A stretch of 64,000 bases of DNA, taken from positions 51,751 to 115,750 of the forward strand of contig NZ_KE386819.1 in NCBI RefSeq assembly GCF_000428905.1. The letters run 5' to 3'. The position numbers and the translations under genes were made by a program. Each line of letters opens with the position of its first letter. Positions within the stretch are counted from its first letter, which is position 1. This document shows positions 8,408-16,697 of the stretch, piece after piece. This DNA is from Brumicola pallidula DSM 14239 = ACAM 615. GTDB taxonomy: Bacteria; Pseudomonadota; Gammaproteobacteria; Enterobacterales; Alteromonadaceae. The notes under the pieces are model-generated. The model had not been told where the DNA came from. It did no database searches and was given only the letters and a program-made list of their open reading frames with translations.

Positions 8408-8764
8408 ATGTCAGATAAATTCTTTTTTCAAGGCCGCCAAGACGCACGTCAAAGCAATCTTAAATTCGGTTATGAAAGGAATGCCAACCGCATACCCGGT
8501 AGTAAAAAATATCCCTTGAGTTTGGTTGTTACCAGTGAGGAGCGTAAGCAAGAGGTGCAAAGCGCAGTTGCTGAAGCACATCTATTTGCTGAGGTGAAGA
8601 TTGATAGCAGCGAAGGTGCAGTTGAATCTATCTTTGAGCTAACCGCGCTCCTTGACAGAAAGCAGGCGGTTAAGGTTGTTAAGGTCCCTGCTCGCAACGA
8701 TCCCTGTAATTGCGGCAGTGGTAAAAAATATAAGAAGTGTTGCGCGCTTACTTTAACAGTGTAA
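8408..8764 (+). CDS. SEC-C motif protein (PBPRA1643 family)
   Basis: 118 residues when started at ATG 8408 (MSDKFFFQGRQDARQ); a TTG 60 codons... upstream at 8336 would add 24 residues not seen in the family. The body matches the small 'PBPRA1643 family SWIM/SEC-C metal-binding' proteins: an N-terminal KFFFQGR stretch, KYPLSLVVTSEERKQEV, and the C-terminal SEC-C zinc motif RNDPCNCGSGKKYKKCC (C-x-C-x8-C-C). The SEC-C motif binds zinc and is shared with SecA, where it contacts SecB or ribosomes. The function of the stand-alone family is unknown. Confidence 0.85.
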   Translation: MSDKFFFQGRQDARQSNLKFGYERNANRIPGSKKYPLSLVVTSEERKQEVQSAVAEAHLFAEVKIDSSEGAVESIFELTALLDRKQAVKVVKVPARNDPCNCGSGKKYKKCCALTLTV

Positions 8765-8838
8765 GCCTTAGCTTTAGACATCAAGAAAGGAGGCCTCACT
8801 AGGCCACATGAATATCAGTTTAAAGAGGGAATACACCT

Positions 8839-9462
8839 TTGAGTTTTTATGAAAATAATATTCTTCCACACATCATAAATTGTGCTTGTTCTTCAAATGC
8901 AATAATGAAACTCAGAGAGAAAGTCGTTCCCTTAGCTTTTGGAAATGTTTTAGAGGTTGGCATGGGTTCTGGAGTAAACTTGGCTTTATATAATCAGAAC
9001 AACGTTAACATGATATGGGGGCTTGAACCTTCTCTTGGAATGCGTAAAAAAGCGATGAACAACATAGCTAGATCAGCTATTCAGGTTGAGTGATTGAGCC
9101 TCCCAGGTGAAAAAATTCCACTTGATGATGACTCAGTTGACTCAGTAGTATTAACTTATACGCTGTGTACTATTGATGATTGGCGAGCAGCAATGAAGCA
9201 AATACACCGCGTTTTAAAGTCTGATGGTAAAATTCTTTTCTGTGAGCATGGTCAGGCTCCTGATGATTCAACTCAAAAATGGCAAAATCGTTTAAATAGT
9301 TTATGGAGTAAGGCTTTTGGTGGCTGTAATTTAAATAGGCCCATAATTGAAAATATACAAAGCTGTGGCTTCACTATCGATTGGTTTGAAAGTGATTATA
9401 TAAAGGGGATGCCAAAATTTGCGTCCTACATTAGCTTTGGCGTAGCGGTTAAAAATACGTAA
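8839..9462 (+). pseudogene. Class I SAM methyltransferase interrupted by one in-frame TGA
   Basis: One continuous frame encodes a ~207-residue Methyltransf_11-type protein apart from a single TGA at 9091-9093. The first half has the SAM-binding motif VLEVGMGSGVNLALY and an acidic LEPS strand. The second half begins LSLPGEKIPLDDDSVDSVVLTYTLC and contains RVLKSDGKILFCEHG and a C-terminal GVAVK. As I recall, relatives of this family have Trp where the TGA falls (VEW-L-x-LPGE), so a single TGG to TGA change explains it. The start is TTG 8839 with AAAGAGGG eleven bases upstream. The gene is therefore either freshly inactivated or the TGA is read through or miscalled; nothing else is damaged. Confidence 0.8.
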
Positions 9463-9557
9463 TAAAGCAATCAAAACAGGACTGCTAATTGTTCCAATAT
9501 AATGAGTATCTGGAAAAGCATCAGCCTGTTAAACTGTCGCGCAAACACCAACATGAG

Positions 9558-10598
9558 ATGGCTATGAGTAAGACTAATGACGACAATAACAGCGGTGACA
9601 TAAGCGCCAACGAAAGAGATGGCAGCGGGGGTCTTCACCGGATGTCTTATCGTGATGTAGCCATGCACAAAGTAATGCTGCAGGATCTTGTGCGCACAGA
9701 AGCCTACGAAAAATCTATCGCTGCAGTAGTCAAACCCAATCACAGTGTGCTTGATTTTGGATGCGGTAGCGGTGTGTTGTCGATGTTTGCTGCTCGCGCA
9801 AATGCACAGAAGGTAATAGCGGTAGACCGTTCGCCTTTTATCAAGAATGCACAAGCCATTGCCCTCGCTAACGGCTTTGAGAACATCACTTTTTACCACG
9901 ACGATCACGATTCGCTGCAACTAGACGAGAAGGTCGATGTTATCGTATCGGAGTGGATGGGTCACTGCCTGTTTTACGAGGCTATGCTAGAACCCTTGCT
10001 AACGGTAAGGGATCGTTATTTGGCCAAAGGCGGTGTAATGATCCCCGCCCAATTATCTCTGCACGTAGGACTGGTCGTTGATGAAAATGTATTAGAAGAT
10101 TTGTGTTTTTTGCGGGATTCTCCCTACGGTCTCGACTTTTCGCCCATAGCTCAAGTGCCTTTTCAGCAATCGGATTTGGTCGCGCTAGAGCCTGAGAGCT
10201 TGTTGGAAAGCGTCGCCAATATGGGCTCGCTGGATATGCACACTATAACAAAAACTGATACGCCAAGAGTATTCACCAGCACGCTTATACCGAGCGAAAA
10301 GGCTGAGATATTTGCACTGTGTGGCTGGTTCAGTGCGCAGTTAAGCGCTGACGTACAATTTGGCACCGGACCCAATGATGCACCCACTCATTGGGATCAA
10401 ATTTTGTTCCCGCTACCCGAGGCCTTTAGTGTTGATCCGTCACGCGAGTTAACCATTACTTTATCTCCTCAAACTGAGCAAGTAGGCAAGGAACAATTTT
10501 GGTGTTGGTCTATTTCAGACGGGAAGAAAACCTTAACGGTTAACGAGCAGCAACTGCAACGACAAGCAATGGTTGAGGTGCCCCAGGGTAAGTTGTGA
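9558..10598 (+). CDS. Protein arginine methyltransferase (PRMT)-like protein
   Basis: 346 residues from ATG 9558 (alternatives: ATG 9564, TTG 9489). It carries the full set of type I PRMT hallmarks: YRDVAMHKVMLQDLVRT before the SAM site, motif I VLDFGCGSGVLSMFAA (65-79), the double-E loop SEWMGHCLFYEAML with E132 and E141, and a THW loop at 277-279 (THWDQILFPL), followed by the C-terminal beta-barrel. In eukaryotes these residues bind and position the substrate arginine. Bacterial homologues with both loops exist but are uncommon. The neighbouring genes offer no obvious substrate. Catalysis on protein arginine is inferred from motifs; a small-molecule substrate is possible. Confidence 0.8.
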   Translation: MAMSKTNDDNNSGDISANERDGSGGLHRMSYRDVAMHKVMLQDLVRTEAYEKSIAAVVKPNHSVLDFGCGSGVLSMFAARANAQKVIAVDRSPFIKNAQAIALANGFENITFYHDDHDSLQLDEKVDVIVSEWMGHCLFYEAMLEPLLTVRDRYLAKGGVMIPAQLSLHVGLVVDENVLEDLCFLRDSPYGLDFSPIAQVPFQQSDLVALEPESLLESVANMGSLDMHTITKTDTPRVFTSTLIPSEKAEIFALCGWFSAQLSADVQFGTGPNDAPTHWDQILFPLPEAFSVDPSRELTITLSPQTEQVGKEQFWCWSISDGKKTLTVNEQQLQRQAMVEVPQGKL

Positions 10599-10605
10599 AC
10601 TAATG

Positions 10606-11919
10606 CTATGAGCGTTTCATTTCTGGTAAATCACCATAAGTAAGTGCTCGCCACAACCATTCTAATGGTCCGTAATAATATAGTTTCAGCCATACATGTG
10701 AAAATACAATGTTGAAAGTCCAAATAGCAGCAACCACATACCAAAGTTCTACTCTTTCTAATTTAGCGTAATTACCCATAAATGTGCCGTAAAAGAATAT
10801 ACTGGCAAGTATTGTCTGGCTTATATAATTAGTTAATGCCATACGACCTACGTTACCAAGCGCCTTTTGCAGGAACATTAGTATGCCAGAACGACAAAAT
10901 AAAGTGATAACTCCAAGGTGGCCTATGGTGACCAATATACGCCAAATATTCTTATATTCTGCATAGGCCATTCGGCTATAAATATCGAAATCAGAAGCAA
11001 TTTCTGCTTGAACATAGTAATAGCGAGCGCTTAACCCAATACCATACCCAATTAGTACCATTAAGCATAAGCTTCGAGTGGCAAAACCCTGTTGCCAAAA
11101 ACCTAATTTCATCAGCGCTGCGCCAATAAAAAACATCACTAAAATATCAAAAATAGCATAATTGAAAAGATATGTGGCTTGAGCTTCCATCCATTTTATA
11201 GACAGTTTAAAACTATCTGAATAAGAACCTTGATAGCCTTTTACATCTTCATCTACCAGTTCTTGATCAAACGGTTTTTGCATTTCTTCCCATGCTTGAA
11301 GATTGTTTTGCTGTTGTTCTGTTAGCACAGTATCCCCATCTTTAAGCGTTTGGGATATGGTGGCTTTTTCGCGCACTTCAAGCATCTTAGTTTCAGTGAA
11401 GAATTGATAGCGCGCGACATCTAATAGTAGAAGCAAGACTGTCAAAACAAGTAGCGTTTTAGGTTTTACTGAACGAAAAGCTAACAATAAAAAGCCCATT
11501 ACTGCATATCGAAATAAGATATCTCCGGTCCACAGCAAAATATACCCATGAAATAAACCAAAGAGCAACAACCAACCTAGGCGTCTTGTATAGATGTCCA
11601 TGCCATGCATGCCAAGTTTCTCAAGCCGATTAAGCATCAAAATAAAACCCGCTCCAAATAAAAGCGAAAATAACCCTCTAGCGGTTCCTTCGAAAAATAC
11701 GGCTGAAATAAACCAAGATGTGAGGTTCCAGCCATCAATTCCACCATAAGCATTCGGGTTGGCGTAAGCTTCAAATGGTAAGCCAAACCCCCATATGTTG
11801 ATTAATAAGATTGCCATTACGGCAATGCCGCGGGTGGTGTCGAGGGAATGTAGACGCACTTGTTCAGTAATAGAGTTAGCTGAGGTTTTAAGTGCTGGAG
11901 TTGTCTTAGATGCTGACAT
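10606..11919 (-). CDS. DUF418 family membrane protein (YeiB-like)
   Basis: 437 residues with about nine or ten hydrophobic segments. The N-terminal LHSLDTTRGIAVMAILLINI matches the DUF1624/DUF418 'heparan-alpha-glucosaminide acetyltransferase-like' start, and the C-terminal half (GRMALTNYISQTI, then WLKLYYYGPLEWLWRALTY) is the DUF418 signature. A ~80-residue soluble loop (roughly 185-235, rich in Glu and Gln) separates the halves. Proteins of this type sit in the inner membrane and are suspected acyl or small-molecule transferases or transporters; the function is not established. It converges on the PRMT-like gene with a 7-base gap. Confidence 0.8.
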   Translation of the reverse strand: MSASKTTPALKTSANSITEQVRLHSLDTTRGIAVMAILLINIWGFGLPFEAYANPNAYGGIDGWNLTSWFISAVFFEGTARGLFSLLFGAGFILMLNRLEKLGMHGMDIYTRRLGWLLLFGLFHGYILLWTGDILFRYAVMGFLLLAFRSVKPKTLLVLTVLLLLLDVARYQFFTETKMLEVREKATISQTLKDGDTVLTEQQQNNLQAWEEMQKPFDQELVDEDVKGYQGSYSDSFKLSIKWMEAQATYLFNYAIFDILVMFFIGAALMKLGFWQQGFATRSLCLMVLIGYGIGLSARYYYVQAEIASDFDIYSRMAYAEYKNIWRILVTIGHLGVITLFCRSGILMFLQKALGNVGRMALTNYISQTILASIFFYGTFMGNYAKLERVELWYVVAAIWTFNIVFSHVWLKLYYYGPLEWLWRALTYGDLPEMKRS

Positions 11920-12234
11920 TTAAATACATTGCATAAATTCGAGTAAAACAAGATTAGGGTAAATTAAGGCTGTAATCAAAGTTACCATCGTTAATTTAGC
12001 GTTAAAAAATCGACAGCTGTTGTGGTCAAGCATCGCTATTTGAAGAGGGTAAACAAACCCTAACTAAGGAGATTACTGTGATATGTAAAGATCCTGCCGA
12101 CTGGAAAGATAAGCCTCTGTGGTTCAGATATTAATTTTTGCTAACCAAGACTAAAAACAGGCCATTGTTACTAAATATGCAAGCGGCAAGTTTACAGCAA
12201 AGTATTAAACAACGTGTTTAGTTTATACCGTCAA
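11920..12234. other. Divergent intergenic region with a possible 18-codon ORF
   Basis: No gene of normal size. At 12066-12071 a strong ribosome-binding sequence AAGGAG precedes GTG 12078 by six bases and opens an 18-codon frame (VICKDPADWKDKPLWFRY) ending at 12134. Just upstream, AGGGT/ACCCT could form a small stem. This may be a leader peptide, a remnant or chance. Confidence 0.3.
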
Positions 12235-12549
12235 ATGAACTTCCAAAAGCAATATCTTAAATCTAAACCTGTTTGTAAAGTAATTTTTAAGCTGTCGAAA
12301 GATGAAGCAAAAAATGCTGAAAAAGTCTTTATCGTAGGCGACTTCAACGATTGGGATATGGCTAAAACTCCAATGAAAAAATTGAAAAATGATTCTTTCT
12401 CGACCATCGTTTTATTACCAAAGGACGCTGAATATCAATTTCGTTATTTGCTAGATGATGGCCAATGGGAAAATGATTGGAACGCTGACGCTGACGCTTA
12501 CATTACTTCGCCTATGTCATTCGAAGATAATTCAGTGCTAGCAGTCTAA
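12235..12549 (+). CDS. Isoamylase early-set (CBM48/AMPK glycogen-binding-like) domain protein
   Basis: 104 residues started at ATG 12235 (MNFQKQYLKSKPVCKV); a GTG at 12214 adds seven residues. The whole protein is one early-set beta-sandwich of the type that precedes catalytic domains in glycogen-branching and debranching enzymes: VFIVGDFNDWDMAKTPMKKL, then STIVLLPKDAEYQFRYLLDDGQWENDWNADA. The GDFNDWD and FRYLLD-x-W motifs are typical of stand-alone 'isoamylase early set domain-containing' proteins of marine gammaproteobacteria. A glycogen-related or regulatory role is assumed, not shown. No catalytic partner is adjacent. Confidence 0.85.
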   Translation: MNFQKQYLKSKPVCKVIFKLSKDEAKNAEKVFIVGDFNDWDMAKTPMKKLKNDSFSTIVLLPKDAEYQFRYLLDDGQWENDWNADADAYITSPMSFEDNSVLAV

Positions 12550-12571
12550 ACTCTTGACCATGTATTTGTTT

Positions 12572-12597
12572 GAGGATGGCAGGCAAGAGCCATCCTT
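12572..12597. terminator. Stem-loop after the early-set gene
   Basis: AGGATGGC (12573-12580) pairs with GCCATCCT (12589-12596) around an 8-base loop, 24 bases after the stop. There is no strong T run on either side, so termination is likely only in a loose sense. Confidence 0.35.
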
Positions 12598-12646
12598 AAG
12601 AACTACCGCAAGCAGTAAATCAAGATGCAGACACTTTCTACACTTA

Positions 12647-12922
12647 TTAGTATTGTCTATGCGACCACTTTAAACCTAAGCCATTATCGGTTTTATGCAC
12701 CACCACTGCATGATGACTTGCCTGATAACTTAGATTTGGATTATGACAAAACTTAACCGTTAAGGAAGATGCACTGTGTGTGTCAACTTTATTTTGACAG
12801 TTTTTAACAAAAATACCACCTGAACAGTAATCCTTTGTTTCAAACTCGCCGTAATTTTTTTTACCATTCCACAATTCTACTTGTTCAATTACTGATGAAC
12901 GTTCAGCATATCGATATTCCAT
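12647..12922 (-). CDS. Small PilZ-like protein
   Basis: 91 residues (MEYRYAERSSVIEQVELWNG...). The pattern of an N-terminal Arg-rich ER segment, a mid GGIFVKN strand and a C-terminal HAVVVHKTDNGLGLKW strand resembles a divergent PilZ beta-barrel (R-x3-R, then D/N-x-S-x2-G, then G-x-GL-x-F/W). The canonical RxxxR c-di-GMP motif is not clearly present, so nucleotide binding is doubtful. The start is well supported: AGGAGG lies six bases before the ATG. Unassigned small protein is the alternative reading. Confidence 0.5.
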   Translation of the reverse strand: MEYRYAERSSVIEQVELWNGKKNYGEFETKDYCSGGIFVKNCQNKVDTHSASSLTVKFCHNPNLSYQASHHAVVVHKTDNGLGLKWSHRQY

Positions 12923-13561
12923 AAAAACCTCCTAATATTAAATAGTCGGATAGTGACTTGTGTGTGATTTTTAGCCACATTTCTGAGTATAGTCATTCAC
13001 AACAAAAGCATTGTGCAAGCTTGCCATATTTTAAGAATATTTAAATCTAAATGACTATTATTTAGATCTTAAGAACTAGCATAATATATCTATTGGCAAT
13101 GATATTGGCCCTCACTTATATCTCAGAAACACTTAGGTACACCTAATGGTTAGCGCAAAACTAGGCGTATCTATGCTGAAATAAGGAAATTAAATTTGTT
13201 GGATACATCGTTTTAGCTGCAGGCCCGCCTTATGCACCCAGTTTAAGTCATTAACCCTAACGCTCTTAAAAAGTCTCAATCATTACTTCCACTCTATGTT
13301 CTGATATTGGACGTTTGATTTCTTTGATATCAATCAACTTATATTCACAAATCGACATTTTACAAGTGATGCATCCCCTCTCAAATCAAACAGTTTCTTA
13401 GCCTCCTAAATACCAATAAAGTGCACAGAATCAGTGTTTATTGCCTAGCACAGGCATGTAGTTTATTCTTCTTCCATTGCAAGGTTAAGATTAAGATTTC
13501 GTAAGCGCTGAGTTGTCGGTAGAGTTGATGCGTCATGCTTAAAATACACTGGGGATTTTTT
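12923..13561. other. Long AT-rich intergenic region
   Basis: About 640 bases with no normal gene. Between roughly 13370 and 13270 on the minus strand a 30-codon stretch from ATG (MSICEYKLIDIKEIKRP..., ending VMIETF) has a protein-like composition and may be the tail of a decayed gene. No repeat or RNA gene was recognised. Confidence 0.3.
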
Positions 13562-13832
13562 ATGAAGAATAAAATACAGTTTTTTAGCCTTTTTTGCATG
13601 TTGTCAGTATTATCAAGCGCATCATCAAAAACAGAACTTTTTGAAGGGGAAAACTTAATAACACCATTTTCAAATGAGCTATCTGATTGGGACGTATATA
13701 AAAAACAAGGGATAAGAAGTAGATAAGCCTGGTAAAGAGAAGTGCGATAAATTTGTAAGTATGTTTGTATGCGATACTAGAACGGAAAAAAGTCCATGTC
13801 CTGACATCAAAAAGGTGGCTGACTTAGAATGA
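13562..13832 (+). pseudogene. Small secreted Cys-containing protein, apparently frameshifted
   Basis: ATG 13562 is preceded by GGGGA at six bases. The frame encodes a signal peptide (MKNKIQFFSLFCMLSVLSSA, cleavage after SSA) and about 35 further residues to a stop at 13724-13726. In the next frame, the sequence continues without interruption as VDKPGKEKCDKFVSMFVCDTRTEK and then SPCPDIKKVADLE up to TGA 13830-13832, with three cysteines. One base of shift near 13715-13722 would fuse the two into a ~90-residue secreted protein. No family was recognised; this could also be two unrelated reading frames. Confidence 0.45.
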
Positions 13833-14028
13833 TTGATCAGTAATTTTTTTTAATCTAGTATGCTAAGAAACATACCTAAATAACGTATGTGAACTGCCAA
13901 CTTTAATACGACACATAGTGTGGACTCTCTATAATGCGTGATCACCGGGCATTAGGATTACATCCACCTATTCAGCTCCAATCTTTAATAGCTAAAATGC
14001 ACATTTTAAACTGAGAAGAACATAGAAA

Positions 14029-14235
14029 ATGGATGAGTCATCGATCATGCTTTGGAGCGTTTTGTTTTCTGGAATAGGAATTGGCTATTTTATTTATGGT
14101 AAAAAACAAGAGGCTCCAATTCCACTATTTACCGGTTTGGCACTCTTTGTCTTTCCATATTTTGTGCCAAATTTCACTTTGTTACTTGCGGTTGGCCCAG
14201 CATTAGTCGCGCTGCCGTATTTTATTAAAATTTAA
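14029..14235 (+). CDS. Small membrane protein with two transmembrane segments
   Basis: 68 residues: WSVLFSGIGIGYFIYG, then a short basic loop GKKQ, then LFTGLALFVFPYF and LLLAVGPALVALPYFI. The first and last hydrophobic stretches can span the membrane, with the middle one possibly a third segment or part of the second. Similar 65-70-residue proteins are conserved and uncharacterised in gammaproteobacteria. Ribosome site GAGAAG lies about 11 bases before the ATG. Confidence 0.7.
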   Translation: MDESSIMLWSVLFSGIGIGYFIYGKKQEAPIPLFTGLALFVFPYFVPNFTLLLAVGPALVALPYFIKI

Positions 14236-14339
14236 TGAATGTGTGTATTCATTCGCAAGTAATTACTTGTTTAAGTCGACATAATGTTGAATAGAATTCA
14301 CATTAAATTACATGGTTTCACACACATTGGGAGTATTAC

Positions 14340-15386
14340 ATGAGTAAAATGAATGACGATCCAAGAATAGACCCGCGCATAAAGGCAATATTTGGCAAAA
14401 TACCCATGGGCGGTGTGCGTGACGTTGAAAGCCGAGAAGCGGCATTGGAGGCAGCTAATACCGAAAAGGCAATTGCTACTCGAGAAATGATAGGTAAGTT
14501 TCTCGACATGTGTGATTCACAGGAGATCGCGCCATCCGAAGGCCTCATTATTGCTGATAAGACCTTCAAGTCTGACCCTGATGGCAACACCATTAAGATC
14601 CAATTTATTCGTCCGCGTAATTCCGCTATCTTACCTTGTGTTTATTACATTCATGGTGGTGGTATGGCGAACTTATCCTGCTATGACGGCAACTATAAGG
14701 CGTGGGGGAGACTCATTGCGGCTCAGGGTGTTGCCGTGGCGATGGTGGATTTTCGAAACGCCTTGGTTCCTTCATCTGCGCCCGAAGTAGCGCCTTATCC
14801 GGCTGGTCTGAACGATTGCATATCGGGTATAAAGTGGCTCAGTGCAAACAGCGAGTCTCTTGCAATAGATAAGTCGCGCATTATTGTGTCTGGTGATAGC
14901 GGTGGCGGCAATCTGGCGTTGGCGACTGGTTTACGTTTGAATCAAGATGGTAATTCTGAGTTGATCAGTGGTATTTATGCGCTGTGTCCCTACATTGCAG
15001 GACAGTGGCCGCGGGTGGAGAATCCGTCATCGATAGAAAACAATGGCATTCTGCTGGATTTGCATAACAATCAGGGGGCAATGATCTATGGTATTGACGA
15101 ATTCGAAAAGCGTAATCCCTTGGCTTGGCCTGGCTTTGCTACCGAAGATGACGTGCAAGGGTTGGTGCCGACAATGATCAGTGTTAACGAGTGCGATCCG
15201 CTGCGAGACGAAGGAGTCAACTTCTATCGCTTACTACTGCGTGCTGGTGTTAATGCGAGATGCAGGCAAGTGATGGGCACTATCCATGCGACTGAGGTAT
15301 TCCCAATAGCCTGTCCGGATATAAGCCGCGAGACGGCCGCGAGTATCGCTAGTTTCTGCACTTTAACACTAGTTTCTGCACTTTAA
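14340..15386 (+). CDS. Alpha/beta hydrolase, HSL-family esterase
   Basis: 348 residues. The oxyanion-hole motif HGGG is at 105-108, the nucleophile elbow GDSGGG has Ser187, the Asp is in ECDPLRDEG, and the catalytic His is in GTIHATE. These are the hallmarks of hormone-sensitive-lipase-family carboxylesterases. No signal peptide is evident, so it is probably cytoplasmic and cleaves short-chain esters. A perfect 20-base tandem duplication covers the C-terminal codons and changes the last residues (see 15349-15388). The start has GGAG eight bases upstream. Confidence 0.87.
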   Translation: MSKMNDDPRIDPRIKAIFGKIPMGGVRDVESREAALEAANTEKAIATREMIGKFLDMCDSQEIAPSEGLIIADKTFKSDPDGNTIKIQFIRPRNSAILPCVYYIHGGGMANLSCYDGNYKAWGRLIAAQGVAVAMVDFRNALVPSSAPEVAPYPAGLNDCISGIKWLSANSESLAIDKSRIIVSGDSGGGNLALATGLRLNQDGNSELISGIYALCPYIAGQWPRVENPSSIENNGILLDLHNNQGAMIYGIDEFEKRNPLAWPGFATEDDVQGLVPTMISVNECDPLRDEGVNFYRLLLRAGVNARCRQVMGTIHATEVFPIACPDISRETAASIASFCTLTLVSAL

Positions 15387-15388
15387 CA
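15349..15388 (+). repeat. Perfect 20-bp tandem duplication at the esterase stop
   Basis: CTAGTTTCTGCACTTTAACA occurs twice, back to back (15349-15368, 15369-15388). Because 20 is not a multiple of three, the two copies are read in different frames, giving the tail SFCTLTLVSAL before the stop. With one copy the protein would end differently, so this looks like a recent slippage event. Confidence 0.9.
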
Positions 15389-15581
15389 ATAGCGGCGAAT
15401 TATTCCTAGTTATAATTCAAGCCAAAAAGGTCACTAAAAAGTGCATGCGTAATCTATTGAACCCCAACAGAATTGATCAAGATCATCACATCATAAGATG
15501 GTCTGACGGTTACATTGACAATGCCTGGTGCGCAACTCAACATGAATTGCGAATTAACAAACCTACCCATCAGGAATTGCA

Positions 15582-15830
15582 ATGGTTACGCTAACACAAT
15601 TAACACAATTTTTAGGCTGGGCTTCGTTTATAAACATTTTGCTGCTATGTTTTATGGCGCTAATGTTGATATTAATGAGAAATTGGGTGACATCCATGCA
15701 CAGTAAAATGTTTGCAATTCCGGCAAGTGAACTGCCTCTAATTTATTATAAATTCATGGCTAATTATAAAGTACTTACTGTCGTGTTTTTTTTGGTTCCT
15801 TACTTATCCCTCAAATGCATGGGCCAGTAA
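15582..15830 (+). CDS. DUF6868-type small membrane protein
   Basis: 82 residues with the family pattern LTQFLGWASFINILLLCFMALMLI (first membrane segment), then RNWVTSMHSKMFAIPASELP, then YYKFMANYKVLTVVFFLVPYLSLKCMG (second membrane segment). This order, with the MHSKMF and ELPLIYY words between two helices, matches a conserved uncharacterised family of marine gammaproteobacteria. An overlapping frame at 15515-15706 is a shadow. Confidence 0.75.
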   Translation: MVTLTQLTQFLGWASFINILLLCFMALMLILMRNWVTSMHSKMFAIPASELPLIYYKFMANYKVLTVVFFLVPYLSLKCMGQ

Positions 15831-15881
15831 AGCGAAAAGGGCAGGGTTAGTCATCTTTAACTAAAGTTGAGGTATATCAGT

Positions 15882-16262
15882 ATGAGTATTAAAAAACACG
15901 GTTTAACCGTAGGCATCGAACGAGTTGCCAACGAATTTTTTCTCACCTTAAAAGTATCAGGCAAATTGATGCATGATGACTACGCCATTATTACGCCCAT
16001 GCTTGATGCCGCACTTATACAGGTGAAGCAAGCTAAAATTAAAGCGCTAATCGACTGCACTGAACTTGAAGGATGGGAATTTAGAGCCGCATGGGACGAT
16101 TTTCAATTATCCCTCAATCACGGTAGTGAATTTACTAAAATTGCAATATATGGCAATAAAGGCTGGCAAAAGTTTGCAGCAAAACTGGCTCCGTGGTTTG
16201 TCTCGGGCGAAGTTGACTACTTTAAGACTGAGTCAGATGCCCTAGCTTGGTTAGTCGAGTAA
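15882..16262 (+). CDS. SpoIIAA-like / STAS-fold protein (DUF3478)
   Basis: 126 residues from ATG 15882, which has GAGGT eight bases upstream; a TTG at 15867 is less likely. The pattern RVANEFFLTLKVSGKLMHDDY, then ALIDCTELEGWEFRAAWDDF, then IAIYGNKGWQKFAAKLAPWF is that of the SpoIIAA-like/DUF3478 family, in which an anti-sigma-antagonist fold has lost the phosphorylated serine. Such proteins occur widely in bacteria, and their role (possibly lipid or redox sensing) is not settled. Confidence 0.85.
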   Translation: MSIKKHGLTVGIERVANEFFLTLKVSGKLMHDDYAIITPMLDAALIQVKQAKIKALIDCTELEGWEFRAAWDDFQLSLNHGSEFTKIAIYGNKGWQKFAAKLAPWFVSGEVDYFKTESDALAWLVE

Positions 16263-16307
16263 GCCCTATGGTGTTAGAGCCTACTTTTCAGACTACTGAA
16301 AAACGCA

Positions 16308-16544
16308 TTATGGATGCGTTAGGGCCGATTGTATTACTGAGGCATGTTCAGCAAGATCATGTCCTAAGTCAGTTAAATAGCCACCATCAGGCCGGTTAAT
16401 AATGCCTTTTTCAAATAAACGTTTTGCTGCAGCCACCATACCTGGGTCAGCATCATTATGCACCTTAAGCCCTTGCATCAAGCTCTTGTTTGGGAATTTT
16501 AAAATAAGATTGAGTTCTTCGGTAAGCTCATTATTGAAAGGCAT
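16308..16544 (-). CDS. TIGR02647 family small protein
   Basis: 78 residues from the ATG at 16544 (MPFNNELTEELNLILKF), with an AGAGAAG ribosome site upstream; the open frame continues to 16610 but the extension is not part of the family. The protein reads VHNDADPGMVAAAKRLFEKGII and RPDGGYLTDLG, the core of TIGR02647, a short gammaproteobacterial family annotated as DNA-binding because of its winged-helix-like pattern. No partner gene is adjacent. Confidence 0.85.
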   Translation of the reverse strand: MPFNNELTEELNLILKFPNKSLMQGLKVHNDADPGMVAAAKRLFEKGIINRPDGGYLTDLGHDLAEHASVIQSALTHP

Positions 16545-16651
16545 AGACTTCTCTTTTTGGGTTGAAGTGCGACTAAAAAATTGTATATCGTAAGCATATA
16601 TCTGAAACAAAAAAAATACAAAGAATGATCATAAAAATTACATCTATATTG

Positions 16652-16682
16652 GCCTAGAGCTACCTAAATTGTGGCTCTAGGC
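16652..16682 (-). terminator. Stem-loop downstream of the RND operon
   Basis: A perfect 9-base inverted repeat, GCCTAGAGC (16652-16660) and GCTCTAGGC (16674-16682), lies 15 bases after the permease stop. On the minus strand it is followed by only a loose AT-rich tract, so it may be a weak intrinsic terminator. Confidence 0.5.
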
Positions 16683-16697
16683 GGTTATTCCTTTTAC

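Noticed and set aside
9091..9093. TGA in the methyltransferase as a selenocysteine codon, given selD in the window
   Set aside because: Relatives have Trp at the site, no SECIS-like stem directly follows, and only the tRNA-selenation genes are seen.
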